A DNA stretch of 64,000 nucleotides from Letharia columbiana (taxonomy: Eukaryota > Ascomycota > Lecanoromycetes > Lecanorales > Parmeliaceae), in assembly GCF_014066305.1 (NCBI RefSeq), contig NW_023501070.1:248001-312000 (forward strand). Direction: 5' to 3'. The translations under genes and the position numbers were made by a program. Positions within the stretch are counted from its first letter, which is position 1. Each line of letters begins with the position of its first letter. Under the pieces are notes generated by a model. It was not told where the DNA came from. It did no database searches and saw nothing but the letters and a program-made list of their open reading frames with translations. Positions 1 through 11,340 of the stretch are shown piece by piece.

Positions 1-1400
1 ATTTTGTGAGCCACATTTTCCTATCTTGACCTTTTAAAGAATTAGAAGCCAATTTACCACATTGGCATAATCAGCACTCAAATTTTGTCGGCCTATGTTG
101 CACACGAGCGACATCATTTTCTGATCGTTGAGCATGCGTTGTGAGAAGCTGACCTCGTTTGAAACTTGGAAGATCTTGGAGGAAGTTCGGAGGCCGCCTG
201 GAGACGAAACGAGAGTATTTCGTCGAGGAGCCAAGTTCACCATTTTGATAGTCTGGTTTTTCTACATTATGGTGAACGTTTCGCTGGTGGGTCTTGACTA
301 TTAGCCCAATCACGGGTCATGGCTGATAGGATCTCAAGTTCGCGGCTTGCTCCACAGAAGAGCTGATCAACTCATCGGACGTTCTTTCCTTATTCTTCTC
401 GAAGGTGAGCAACTTTCAAACCCATTTCACCCATACTGATCACGACCCATCTGCCAAGGTGTTCGGGCCATCTCCAAAGACACGCACGGCATCGGGGACA
501 CTGCTGGCGATCTCTGCAGCCGGAAATATCATGTCAGCCACGTATTCCGCAGTAAGAGGTGAGTGCTATGGATATGCTCCAAATGCCAGGAGCTAGTAAT
601 GCTGAGGGGATTTCGAAACAGTCAAACAGGAGATAGCTCGTCTTGGCATCCTTCCTTTCCCTGCATATTTTGCGAAGTCCACCAGATATGATACGCCAGG
701 GCCAGCGTTATTACTTCACTTCATTTTTTCCACCGTTTTTATCATCGCAACACCACTCTCGAATGCCAACGGTTATCTCGTCTTCAGCACCATCTTCTAC
801 TATGATAGAACGGTCGTTGCAAGTGAGTGGTCGGTCCCCGTCTGTTAAATTCCAGACTCACTGTATATAGTGGTCCTTGGAATTGCACTGCTGGCTGCAC
901 CCCATTTGAAGACCTTCGAATACGAGGGCCAAAAGTGGTCGCCCAAGGGCAGCAGCTTAGGACTATGGTACTTATTCCCTCTCACAGGGATATACATAGT
1001 CGCCAATCTGTTCGTCTTCGTGGTGGATTGGTTCCCCGCAAGCCTACAGAACACATTACACACCAAAGAACGGGTCGTAGCTTCATGGGTTGGTCCGACA
1101 GTTGGGACTGCTTGCTTCGCAGCAGGTGCAGCGTACTGGCTCTGGGATCGACACATTCTTCACTTCCTTGGATACGACTCGGAGCCTCTTCAGGAGCGCA
1201 CGGAAGGTTTGACCGTGCACATTACCTTTGAGGTGAGTCTGAGATTGTCCATGAAAGTTCTAGTCTAATTCTCAACAAAGCGTCGATTGAGTGGCTTTGC
1301 GGCCTGTATAGTTAAGGGTGCCATGCTCTATCTAGACAAGTTGAAGGAATTCTGGGATCTTGTAATTTGTCGCCGACACCGCGATCAGGATGAAATGTAA
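1..1400 (+). CDS. MUP1/LAT-like amino-acid permease, 5' partial
   Basis: C-terminal part of an APC-superfamily permease of the fungal high-affinity methionine permease (MUP1) type, a plasma-membrane importer. The conserved frame can be followed from about 125 and is spliced as exons ..286, 339-404, 459-558, 622-822, 871-1232 and 1281-1400; every junction has a GT donor, an AG acceptor and a consistent phase. Visible family marks are the EEVRRP loop, the YIMVNVS and FAACSTEEL segments, SAAGNIMSATYSAVR, and the VKQEIARLGILPFP motif that follows the sixth to eighth membrane segments. About 200 N-terminal residues are missing and must lie left of the window; an in-frame stop at 122-124 indicates another intron there. 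It is convergent with the aminomutase at 1606. The substrate cannot be read from sequence. Confident in family, not in substrate. Confidence 0.8.
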
Positions 1401-1605
1401 TGGGCTGTGTGTGGAATTCAGTATATCTTGAATCTGCTAGAAAGATGTCAGTCAAGAGCTAGATTCCCATTCTATTACCTGTTGGAGCAAGTAGAATGAG
1501 GAACCAAGCATCCAAAGCTTGATACCTGTCATATATTTTCTAGTATAGTCCGATGTTCTCAAGACCAGCTGCGACTTCGCCAACAGTAAAGACATTCTGG
1601 TGTCT

Positions 1606-3415
1606 TCAATTGAAAAATTGCCCAGAGGAGCCTTGCCTATTGCCAGTCTTTGCACTGATGTCACAATATTCTTGCTCAAAGAAAAAATTACTCTCTCCAA
1701 ATGCAGGCTTCAGCTCGTCAAGCCAGGTAGCCCTCGCATCGAACTTTGCGAAAAATAGCCGCTCTGTCCAGGCCGGATTTCGCGCTTGGAAGAACTTCAG
1801 TGCGAAAACACGTTCTCCAGAGATTTCTTCAATGCCAACTATACCAATTTTGCCTGGAGACGCTGACATCGAGGGTCCTCGAGCAGTCCGCGCGGTACCA
1901 GGAACGCTAGCAACCGCGGAACTGAAAATCGAGTAGGCCGATGCGAGGGGAACCGAAAAGTAGTCCTTGGCTCCGGTATCACGCTCCACAAACCTACGTC
2001 AGATGCGAGTACGTATCAGCAATGTTTGCCGACTAAAGCCAATCTTTCCATGCCTCCAAAAATGGAAGAGCCTCGTCCAAGAGTCGGTAAATCCTGGAAA
2101 ATACGATAGTTACCTACATGTAATAAGGTACAGCACCCAGTCTGGTCTGCAGATCCCACATCCTCGCCCAGGTCGAAGGATCATCATTGATCCCTCGTAT
2201 AAGGGGACCTTGGCACCTGATCTGTGCCCCCGTCATATTGATCAGCCTCATTGCTTTCTGTGCAGCCGGATGCTCAAGTTCCCGGGGGTGGGTGAAATGC
2301 GCTTGTATAGTAATATGTTTCCCTGAATCCACGATTTCGGAGAACAGCTGTAAGAGGGACCTGGAGTCTGGGTCGGAGGAAAAGCGGTATGGCCAGTAAG
2401 CTAGGGATTTTGTCCCTAGTCTGATGGTGTTCAAGTGCTGAGTATCTGAACTGTTCAGCAGAGGCGATATATAGCTTCGCAAGGTTCGAGACGACATCAC
2501 CAAGGGATCACCCCCAGTAAAGAGAAGATCCTTCACGCGTGGATGCTGACTGATGTAGCGTTTTAGGTGCTTGACCTCTTTGGACTGGAATTGTTGTTCC
2601 GATCCGACGGAGGTAAATTGAGCCCAGCGGAAGCAATAAGTACAGAAAGAATGACAGTATTGACCCTACAGTCAATGAGCAAGGTCTGCAAAACTTGAAC
2701 AACTGGGCTCCGACCTCTGTGGGGAAAAAGAGTATCGTTTCACGGTACTTGTGCTGCGTACCAAGCATCTCTTGATCGTGCAGAATAGGCACATTCTCCT
2801 CCTTCTGGCCTGCAGGATGCGGGTTGAGAGTAGCACGGATCTTCTCGGCCTTTTCGCGCAAAGATACTTTGGAGAGTCCGACCTGGGAGACGGCGGAGAC
2901 CATTGAATCGAGATCATGGTGCGAAAGCATTGCTGGTTGGGGAAAAACGAGCTGAAAGATTGGATCGGCGGGCACATTGGACCTGTTATATTGGCAAAGG
3001 CTTTAGCATTAGAGCAGCAAAGATTCACGGTCAGAGAGCACGTCAACCAAACTTAAGGTAAACAATACTATCTCCCTTCCAAATCTTGTTCAGACTGTTA
3101 TGATTTTTACAGGGAGTAGGAAGACTCGGAGACCAACCAATCGATGAGATCTTCTACGACATAGTTGTTGGCCCTCATGGGGAAGACTTGAGCGGCAGCC
3201 AGGTAAGAGGTGGGATCCAACCTGGGGGCATAACGTTCAAAAAGCGTGGCGATATGACTTTTGGTGTATAAGCGAAATGCTCGAGGATGCTCTTCAATCC
3301 TCTCATGTGGTACAACAAGCGGCGGCGCCGTTGCATAAGAGCGGCCGGTATACCTTGTCAGTCCCGGAAAGCTTCTAGCAAGTGCCTTATAGCTGCGAAC
3401 CTTGCATAGAGCCAT
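1606..3415 (-). CDS. KamA-type lysine 2,3-aminomutase (radical SAM)
   Basis: Radical-SAM, PLP-dependent aminomutase of the lysine 2,3-aminomutase (KamA) family, which converts L-lysine to beta-lysine. Model of 502 residues in four exons: 3415-3111, 2982-2715, 2665-2118, 1993-1606, all phases consistent. Exon 1 begins at an ATG at 3415. Exon 2 carries the PIFQLVFPQPAML core. After the 49-bp intron comes the radical-SAM CxxxCxxC cluster motif (C-HSF-C-TY-C), then LLFTGGDPL (SAM binding) and RDTGAKDYF. Near the C-terminus SASPGK sits where bacterial enzymes have the PLP-lysine in PGGGGK, so the lysine may be the PLP ligand (inference). The bacterial C-terminal zinc-cysteine region is replaced by an FFQARNPAW...WLDELKPAFGE tail. 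The N-terminus (arginine-rich, RSYATAPP) could be a mitochondrial presequence. Such enzymes are mainly bacterial, so a bacterial origin is possible. Substrate assignment is by family only. Confidence 0.85.
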
Positions 3416-3990
3416 GGAGGTAGGACATTAGAATATTATCGTTCCCTTTGATATGGTTTCACAGACAACGACCTTTGTTATTCTCAACATCAGCTAGGGG
3501 TGTATCATACGTGATATTGGTCGAGCTTACTCTCATGGTCTTGAGCCTCATTCCTTGAGGGGTTGTGCCAGCGATTCATTGGCCATAGATTTGCCTTCAA
3601 GGGACCAGTCATTGTCGCGAGCAAGGTGGGGGTGCATCCATTAACACAACGATATTCAAATCATTCAATGCCTTATCATTCAGGGTCCACACACTTTATT
3701 TGTGGGTTTTTTGGCTTACGCGCTGCCTTGCAGCCTCGCAGATTTCCCTCAAGTTCAATTGGGCGAGTCAAGCATGTGACACGGTGGAAATCTCTCGACG
3801 TCTTCTGGTGGCGCTTTGTGTTGCCTAGACAAGGCTCGACATGCATGATGGGCTCTTGGCCCGCAAATTCCGATGTCCTAGATGGCCACTTCACCCGCCC
3901 TTTGCATTAGCCTCTCCATGCAAGCCCCGCCCCAAAGACCACCGAACGCATAGAGGTATGACTCAAAGTGCTCGTATCGAGTCATTTACC
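3416..3990. other. Intergenic, no gene seen
   Basis: Between the aminomutase start and the stop of the next permease, both on the minus strand. Only short overlapping frames; no family recognised. It should hold the aminomutase promoter. Confidence 0.6.
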
Positions 3991-5939
3991 TCAGATCAGC
4001 CCGGCCGCAGAGACTCTCCTAAACATTGCCCATCCAATCACGGCTAGGCTGAAGATTATGAGTCCCTGTATTGGATCTGTAATAATGCCCCGTATAACGA
4101 GGAAGGCACTGAACGCGCAAAATATAACAGGGTTAAAGGTCCATGTTTTGTCCCGTTTATTAAGAGCTTTTCCGCGACGACGGAGTATGAAGATTCCAAG
4201 GACGGCCAGTAGAAAGAACGAATATTCTGAAATACCTGCATAGCATTTAACGATCATGATCATAGTTTAAGAAGCTGACGTGGATATCATACCTACAAAT
4301 GTTACCAAGCTGTCAAAAGTCCCTACGACGACGTAGAGTGTTGCAATAGATGCGTTCATGATCATTGCATATCTACGGGGTCAGCCCATTTTGAAGCAAT
4401 TTCGGTGGTCTGAATTGACTTACATGGGTACTTTCTTGTCCCAGCGCAGAGTCTCCGTTCTCTCGGCGAACCACAAGATGCCAGCGGACACAAAAGCTGG
4501 GAACCTTTGCAGTGCCTTCCTTGTAGAAAGCGACTCTTCTTCTCTCGCAGAGCAATGATCGTTGCCGAAAAACTTGGGAAAGTAATGGTTCTTACTCGCG
4601 GCGACAATTAGTCTCCCAGTTGCAAAGACATTCGCATTCAAAGCCCCCAAACAAGATGCTGAAACGACTAAAGAATAGACCGTGCCGCCGGTAGCTCCGA
4701 AAACGTGCAGACCAAACTCCTGGCTGGTGTGTCAATATCGACTCTGCCTTCCTAAGGGTGTGCAAGTCTATCGGGAGCACCGACCACTGCAACAACGCTT
4801 CTTTCTCTCATCGTTTCAAACGGAATTACCATGAAAAGTGCGATATTCATAAGAACGAAGCCACTAACGGCCACAAACATGGCAGTGTTGATTACTCGAG
4901 GTAAATCACGAGATGGGTCAGTCATCTCGCCAGCAACGAAGCCGATCTGAAGCTCGTAGATGTAGGCGTTAGCATTAATGGTTAGGATGAGTGACGGGAA
5001 GATCAGATAGTCCTCACCGATTCCCATCCACCGTAGCAGAAAAGTGCGCCGTAAATAGCTGTAATGTACTCACCTGCCTTAGCCCAGTTGAGCATGGTCT
5101 GGCGATGCGGATCTGGATCACTTGCGAACCACTCAGGCTCTGTTTCATGGGAACGACGGCCTGTTACACCCATGACTATGCCAGTGGCAGCAATTGAGAA
5201 AACCGCGAGTAGCTTCAAGATCAGAAACGCGTTCGCAGCCCGTGCTCCGGCAATCGTACCAAGACAGTTGATGCAGGTAATCAAGAAGAGTCCTAGTATT
5301 GCAAGAATCTTTACTTCCCACGCAGAAAGTACGTCGACGGACCCGGCCGCAATGCTCAAGTTTTCGGCAAAAATCATCGCAATCATTGCCATGGCACAAG
5401 GCTTTGATATGGCGATCCATATCCATGTAAAGAGAAATCCGAGATAATCACCATAACAGGCCTTGAGATATTCCTGGATACCTCCATTCTTAGGTATTGC
5501 TAGTCCGAGTTCGATGAACGAGGCGGCGCCTGTCCAGACCATGATGCCTCCCACAAGCCAAATCAAGACGGCTGCGCCCGGAGATGGTACGTGATTGCTC
5601 ACTTGGGAAGGAGCAGAGAAGATTCCGGAGCCGATCTGAAGGCCGAGGACGAGAGCGAGGCCGTTGACGAATGTCAAGGAAGCATTGGGTTGGGCTCGAG
5701 GATTGCTGCTGGATAAGGTTTCATCGACGACGGATGGGGAAAAAGAGTCTGATACTTCAGGCGCATCCAGCTCTCCGAGGTGTCCATCGGCTTGTAGCAC
5801 CAGTGATCTACGTGAATCTAGTGACGAGGACGCTTTGATGGAGTTGGCAGCAGGATCACTGCCCAAGCTTACGGAATGTCAGTGCCGTGAAGATGTAGGA
5901 AGAAACGGCTGCTTACAGGGGTAAATGTGGGGATATCAT
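3991..5939 (-). CDS. MUP1/LAT-like amino-acid permease
   Basis: Complete APC-superfamily amino-acid permease of 551 residues, plasma membrane, related to the 5'-partial permease at the left edge. Exons: 5939-5917, 5867-5018, 4946-4785, 4719-4424, 4372-4293, 4235-3991. The short first exon (MISPHLPL) was chosen because the large exon has no upstream ATG in frame: its open frame begins at TTG, preceded by a stop, and a GTAAGC donor to GTAAG acceptor intron of 49 bp joins them in phase. A hydrophilic serine-rich N-tail of about 70 residues is followed by the first transmembrane signature GLQIGSGIFSAPS, then GGIQEYLKACYG, the GGWES motif, FVAGEM(TDPSRDLPR), and SCLGALNANVFATGR. About 12 hydrophobic segments are visible. 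Substrate unknown; large neutral amino acids or methionine are typical. Same strand as the aminomutase. Confidence 0.88.
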
Positions 5940-6254
5940 ACCACGAGTCCAACCAGAAAACAATAGTCTCGCAAAGTGATACACCAATTTACGGTCTGAC
6001 GTGCTTAAAGGATAATGGAGATAAAGTCGATAAGCAAGTCAGCTTGCTCAAGGCTGGACGAACATGGAGCGAAATAGGTGTTTGAAGGGAGGATAAGATA
6101 TGCTGGGATGTATAGAAGACAAAGGGCACTCGAAATCAACGGACAGCAACATCTGAGCCTACCGTATCGGGTATGGAGCGAAGGGTTTCCGCGGTCAGGT
6201 TGGGAAGCGTCTACTTTAAGATCGGCAAAGGGGTTTTACTAATCATATCTGAAG

Positions 6255-8890
6255 AGTCTTAACAGGATTATATATATAGAATATTTCGACCTATATTAAT
6301 AAGATATAGGGTATAAGTAGCTATAGTATAAAATAATATCATATTAGATGTATTTTATAGAGGTCTTAAGAGTATCTTTAAATTCTAGAAAATTTCTTAC
6401 TTAAGACTTTATCGATAATTATATATTTTTAAAATATAATATTCAATTTTTTATTAGTTAATTATTAGCCCTATATCTTTAATACGTATATAGAAATATT
6501 ATATAAGTTTAACGTTAAGATTAAGATTTTAGCTCTAAGAGATAAATATTTAAATATATTTAAATTATAAGTTAATTTATAATTTATAAAGATCGAAAAG
6601 ATATAATACTAATATGAAATTTAAGTAATTTTCGAGATATTATTTTAAAAGATATAGAATATTTCTAATTCTACTCGATATTTTATATATAAATTATCGT
6701 ATTTTAAAATCGTCTCGTATAAAATAAACTAGTCTCGTTATAGAGCTTTAAGAATTATAAGATTCTATAAATAGATTATAAAGATATAAATTTTTAAAGA
6801 AAAGAAGTAAAAGTTAAAAAATTCTAAGTTTAAAAAAATTTATATCTTTTAGACTAGTAATAATTTAAATTCTATAAGAAAAGATAATATCTAGATAAAT
6901 AATCTATAAAAATTAGAAATTTTAACGTAATAGCGATTTAAATTCTACGCTTTTCATCTAAGTAAATAAGAAGATTTATTTCTATTAATTATATTCTTTT
7001 AAGTAATATTAATTAATAGTAATATTACTATTAAATAATAAGTATTATATTCTTAATATAGCGTAACTTATCTTACTAGCGTAACTTAGTATATCGCTTT
7101 CTTTCTTCTCTTTCGTTTATAGCTTTAGCTTAAGTAATTAATTAATTAGAATTATATTAAGAAATATCTTTCTTCTTCGTAAAACTTCTTTTTCGAAGTA
7201 TATATATACTTCTTATATCTATAATCTTAATAATAATATTATTATTATATTATAGAATTTAATAATCTCTAAAGAAATTCTCGAGAAAAGTATTATAAGC
7301 GATTATTAGTATATATAAAAGAATAAGATAAAGCTAAGTTATAAAATCTTAAATTTATATATATAATTAATTATAAATTTAAATTCGCTACGCTCTTTAA
7401 TTAGATCGACTAAGTTAGCTCGATAATCTTTCTAAGCTCTCTTATTAAAAAAAAATAGATATATATTATTAACATATAGAATAACTTTTTTATTTTCTTA
7501 ATTAAATTTTAATTAATTTTTTTAAATTATAGAACGAAGTATAAGCTTTCAGATAAAAAAAGAATTTTTAAATTTAGTCTTATAATTATTAAAGCGTAAG
7601 AAACTCAAATATCGCTTATTAAAGTTCGCTCGACAGCCCTAATTAAAAAAAAAATAATTATGAATTTAATTTATAGACCTTTACTCGTAAGATATAATTA
7701 TATATTCTCTTAATATAATATCTTATCTCTATTTAAAAATTAAAGTTAAAAATATATAGATAAATTCTAATATTATATAATTACGAGTAAAGGTTTATAA
7801 ATTAAATTTATAATTTTTTTTAAATTAGAGCTATCGAGTAAATAGATAAGCGAACTTTAATAAGTAATATTTAAATTCCTTACGCTTTAATAATTATAAG
7901 ATTAAATTTAAGAATTTTTTTTTAACTAAAAGTCTATATTTTATTCTTACTATAAATTAAAAAGAAATCTTAAAGTTTTAATAGAGAATAAAAATGTTAT
8001 TTTAAAATTAAATAATGTATATCTAATTAGAGCTATTCGACTATCGAGCGATCTTTAGTAAGCGACCTTTAATAAGCGATATTTAAATTTCTTACGCTTT
8101 AATAATTATAAGACTAAATTTAAAAATTCTTTTTTTATTTAAAAGCGTAAGTTTTATTCGATAATTTAAAAAAAAATCTTAAAATTTTAATAGAAAATAA
8201 AAAAGTTATTCTATATATTAATAACGTATATCTATTTTTTTAATAAGAGAGATATAAAAGAGCGAGATTTTAATAGTTACGAACGTTAATTTATTTACTT
8301 ACGATAATTTAATCGATCTAATTAAAGAGCGTAGCGATTCTAAATTTATAATTAACTATATATATAAATTTAAGATTTTTAAACTTAGCTCTATCTTATT
8401 CTATTATATATATTAACGAGTAAAGACTTATAAATTAAATTTATAATCATTTTTTTTAATTAGAGCTATCGAGTAAATTTAATAAGCGATCTTTAATAAG
8501 CGATATTTAAATACCTTACTTTTTAATAATTATAAGATCGAATTTTATAATTCTTTTAGTATTCGATAGCGTAAACTACGCTCTATAATTTAAAAAAGAA
8601 ATCTTAAAATTTTAATAGAAAATAAAAAAGTTATTTTATTTATAAATAACGTATATCTAATTTTTAATAAGAAGGCGCGGGAGGGCTATCGGGCTAATTT
8701 AGCTGGTCTAATCAAAGAGCGTAATAAACTCGAATTTATAATTAGCTATACATACAAATTCAAGATTTTTTAGCTCAGCCCTACCTTATTCTTTTATATA
8801 TACTGATTGAAGGAATACTTAGAAGATCTATAGATTAGAAGATCTTCTCGATCTTATTATTGATAATTAAATTATATTTTATATCTTACT
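6255..8890. repeat. AT-rich RIP-type repeat island
   Basis: About 2.6 kb composed almost entirely of A and T with abundant TA dinucleotides, dense stops in all frames and no conserved ORF: the picture left by repeat-induced point mutation of transposons. Within it one repeat unit of roughly 400 bp recurs: an inverted copy at about 7300-7705, forward copies starting near 7780 (truncated), 8030 and 8412. The last copy (8640-8815) keeps more GC, so it may be younger or less mutated. Edges are abrupt against normal-composition DNA on both sides. No transposase domain is readable. Confidence 0.85.
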
Positions 8891-9036
8891 AAACACTTTC
8901 CCACCATCGGAAGGCACAACACTAGAGTTCATGGCATCCATCAATCCCTTTTGCAAGCTGCCTGAGAAAGTCATCTGCTCGATCCTTGAGTTCACCACCG
9001 CCGCAAGCCTCGCATTTCACATGTGCCTCATGATAA
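8891..9036. other. Edge of RIP island, no gene assigned
   Basis: Normal-composition DNA just right of the AT island. On the + strand a short frame after an ATG at 8932 (FCKLPEKVICSILEF) faintly resembles an F-box start, but it runs into stops after about 43 codons. Confidence 0.3.
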
Positions 9037-9859
9037 TTAAGCCAGAATATGGCAGCGCACAGCTCGATCAAGATGTCTAGCCATCACGCCCCGTGGCCTT
9101 CTTTGCTTCGAAGATAGCGCAAGCGTAATACGTGCCCAGCGAGCATGATTGGAAGCCCCAAACGACAACGGCTCCGCTAAGTCTACCGTAGCCATCGCGC
9201 GGGACAAATTCAGTGGACGATTCGGAATGCGGAGGACGGGGACCTTTGGATTGGGGTCGTTGAGCAGAAAGGGGTAGGGGAGGTAGGATTGCTTGAATCG
9301 GACTTGAACATTGGGTGTGGTGGGTGTGGACTTCTCTGCTGCATAGCTATGTGGTTCAGCCGCAGAAGATGAGCTTTCTTTCTTTTTGCAACTATTTTGA
9401 GTCGCTTCAAAGTGTCTTCGATCCCGGCCACTATTGCCATTCACCATACGCACCCGACCTTGACCTGCTGGTACCAATGCCAATATAGGGTTCCTCACTG
9501 CATATTGAAAGATCTGTATAGAAAGCTTCCACTGCCGAGTTGTTGAAACACGAGATTGCAACATCATTATCACGGACGTTTCAAAGCGAGGCAAGATCTG
9601 GTCGAGTTTCCACTCTGTCGTCTCTCAGAGACAGCAGGAGCAGATGAAACTCCTCGCATGCAGAAGTGAGGGAGATGCGAAAGCTTTCTATCATTTTGAG
9701 AGATTCAAAGATGTCACCTATCTCCGGAGAGGATTGGAATGTCCGACCTTGCCGATGCCGATGAGTAGGAAAGGAAGAATGGGGCCGCACAAAGGCTGAG
9801 CAGTTTTCTTTTCGATGATACACGATGAGATAAGACAGTGATATTTTCAAAGTTTGCAT
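9037..9859 (-). pseudogene. Doubtful hypothetical gene, two overlapping frames
   Basis: Two long minus-strand open frames overlap: 9859-9581 (starts at ATG, MQTLKISLSYL) and 9594-9037 (no ATG until IMMLQSR). Joined by a one-base frame change near 9590 they would give about 270 residues with a helical middle part (FESLKMIESFRISL, EEFHLLLLSL) and a lysine/serine-rich linker. No GT-AG intron explains the frame change. No family recognised. It may be a decayed gene, a gene with a sequencing indel, or chance open frames. It lies between a RIP island and a transposon-like foldback, where decay is common. Confidence 0.25.
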
Positions 9860-9861
9860 GC

Positions 9862-9973
9862 GGGCTAGTTACTGATTCACACCCCAGTGGGGTGTGATTT
9901 GGTAATTGGCCATTTCCTGGGTATGATTCGGTAAGGATTCATAGTTTTGGGGTATGGATCAGTAATTAGCCCC
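9862..9973. mobile_element. 112-bp MITE-like inverted-repeat element with 9-bp target duplication
   Basis: Ends form an imperfect inverted repeat of about 25 bp: left 9862-9887 starts GGGCTAGTTACTGATTCAC, right 9950-9973 read on the minus strand starts GGGCTAATTACTGATCCAT. The element is flanked by identical 9-base direct repeats TTTGCATGC at 9853-9861 and 9974-9982, as expected of a target-site duplication. It has no coding capacity and contains a further palindrome at 9880-9898. A 9-bp duplication is typical of Mutator-like (MULE) elements, so a MULE-type MITE is the best guess. It ends 16 bp beyond the stop codon of the rhodopsin-domain gene, so it may lie in that gene's 3' UTR. Confidence 0.7.
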
Positions 9974-9988
9974 TTTGCATGCTAATTG

Positions 9989-11340
9989 TCATACGTCGAA
10001 CACCGGTATAGCGATCATCGCCGACCTTCGATCCGCAATATCAGGAAGTGACCACCCCTTCAGATAGTCCCTTCCTCCCACATCGCCAAACTTATCGCCA
10101 AGAAGTACCTTCTCTGGATCTACCTGACCCGTGCCGCCTTTCGAGGATTCTTTATAAACCGCAGTCGCCTGATCCGAGTCACTACTGCTGAAAGGCAATC
10201 CTCGACTGTCTCTATGCCAAGGTAAGAATGTGTTCTTCGTCCGTACGCTTTCTTGCACACTAGATTCGGACCGAGAGACCTGTTGCTGTTTCTGTTGTTG
10301 ATATTGTTGTTGTTGTTGTTGTAGACTGCCTTTCTTACCGAAACCAAAGCTACCAGTCTTGTTCCCCCAGAATATGTACCTCCGAATACCAGAGCGATTG
10401 TGAGATTGCTCCAGGAAGCTTCTCAACAAAGGACGTAGAGCGGGAATTGAAGTAATGATGATCCCAACAAACTGCTCAACAGCAGCCCAAGTCGCAGGCT
10501 TCGTGAAGCCGAACGTATAATCATCCGCAAAGACGCCCCTTAATGTGATAGCTTTAGCCACCGCACATCCTGCGGTAAAGACCCCCAAGCCCATAAGCAC
10601 ACACAACGCGACCTTGGTTCGAAAGCTCATCTGCAGCCGATGGATGACCAAGACAGGTATACCGGCACACACCAAATCCGTCACAACATCAACAGCAAAG
10701 CCAACATATCCCGCTAGAACTGTCGTGTGCGTTGATAAGCACGATCCTTGGACCTTCGGGTTCCAAAGCGCGGCCAGGGGTCTACAATGCAGGAAGAAGA
10801 GCATCGCTAGCGCTAGGTGGGTGACGGCGACGAAAACGAGGAGGGACCGGAGGAACAAAGTGATCCCGCGGCGAGCGCGTTCCACGACTCGGAGAAGGGC
10901 TAAGCAGACGGAGATCTTGACGACGCCAATGCCGAAGACGTTGAGGGCTTCAGAGATAGCACTGAATTCGAGCATGGCAATGACAGATTGTGGGGGAAGG
11001 CAGGATACATGTCGACCCATACCCGAGGTGATCATTTTGGTGAAGAAACCGCCGGCTAGGATTCCTACGGCCTGGATGAGCGCTAGTGTGAGCCATTTAT
11101 CCTTCATGCGGTTTCTAGAGTTGGAAATCGTGCAACGACAGAGGTAAACGCAAAGCGCAGGTAAGACGGTGTACTAACCAGACTTGCCACTGCTGTGTAG
11201 TCATCCCACCCAATTTTACCATTGACACCCGAGCGGACGTAGATTCGCAAGCTCACGGTAAGGATACCGAAGGATAAGAGTATCCAGGTAAAGGCTAGAC
11301 CAATAGTTCCTTGATTTTCGTCGCAAAATGAATGGGACAT
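9989..11340 (-). CDS. Fungal rhodopsin-domain integral membrane protein
   Basis: Seven-pass membrane protein of the large fungal rhodopsin-domain family (PF20684 type), usually of unknown function and often found near secondary-metabolite or effector genes. Two exons, 11340-11179 and 11101-9989, 424 residues. The ATG at 11340 was chosen because the first membrane helix (IGLAFTWILLSFGILTVSLRI) starts 12 residues later. GWDDYT after helix 1 is the family hallmark. Further hydrophobic helices are seen through TSIPALRPLL. The C-terminal third is a cytosolic tail with a polyglutamine stretch (Q6, Q3, Q3 near residues 300-320) and serine-rich low complexity. The stop codon lies 16 bp from a small transposable element. 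Function cannot be named. Confidence 0.85.

Noticed and set aside
9880..9898. Palindrome as a transcription terminator of the rhodopsin-domain gene
   Set aside because: It is better explained as the inner part of the 112-bp inverted-repeat element.
10545..11147. 200-codon plus-strand frame inside the rhodopsin-domain gene
   Set aside because: Antisense shadow; the minus strand carries the transmembrane helices and GWDDYT.
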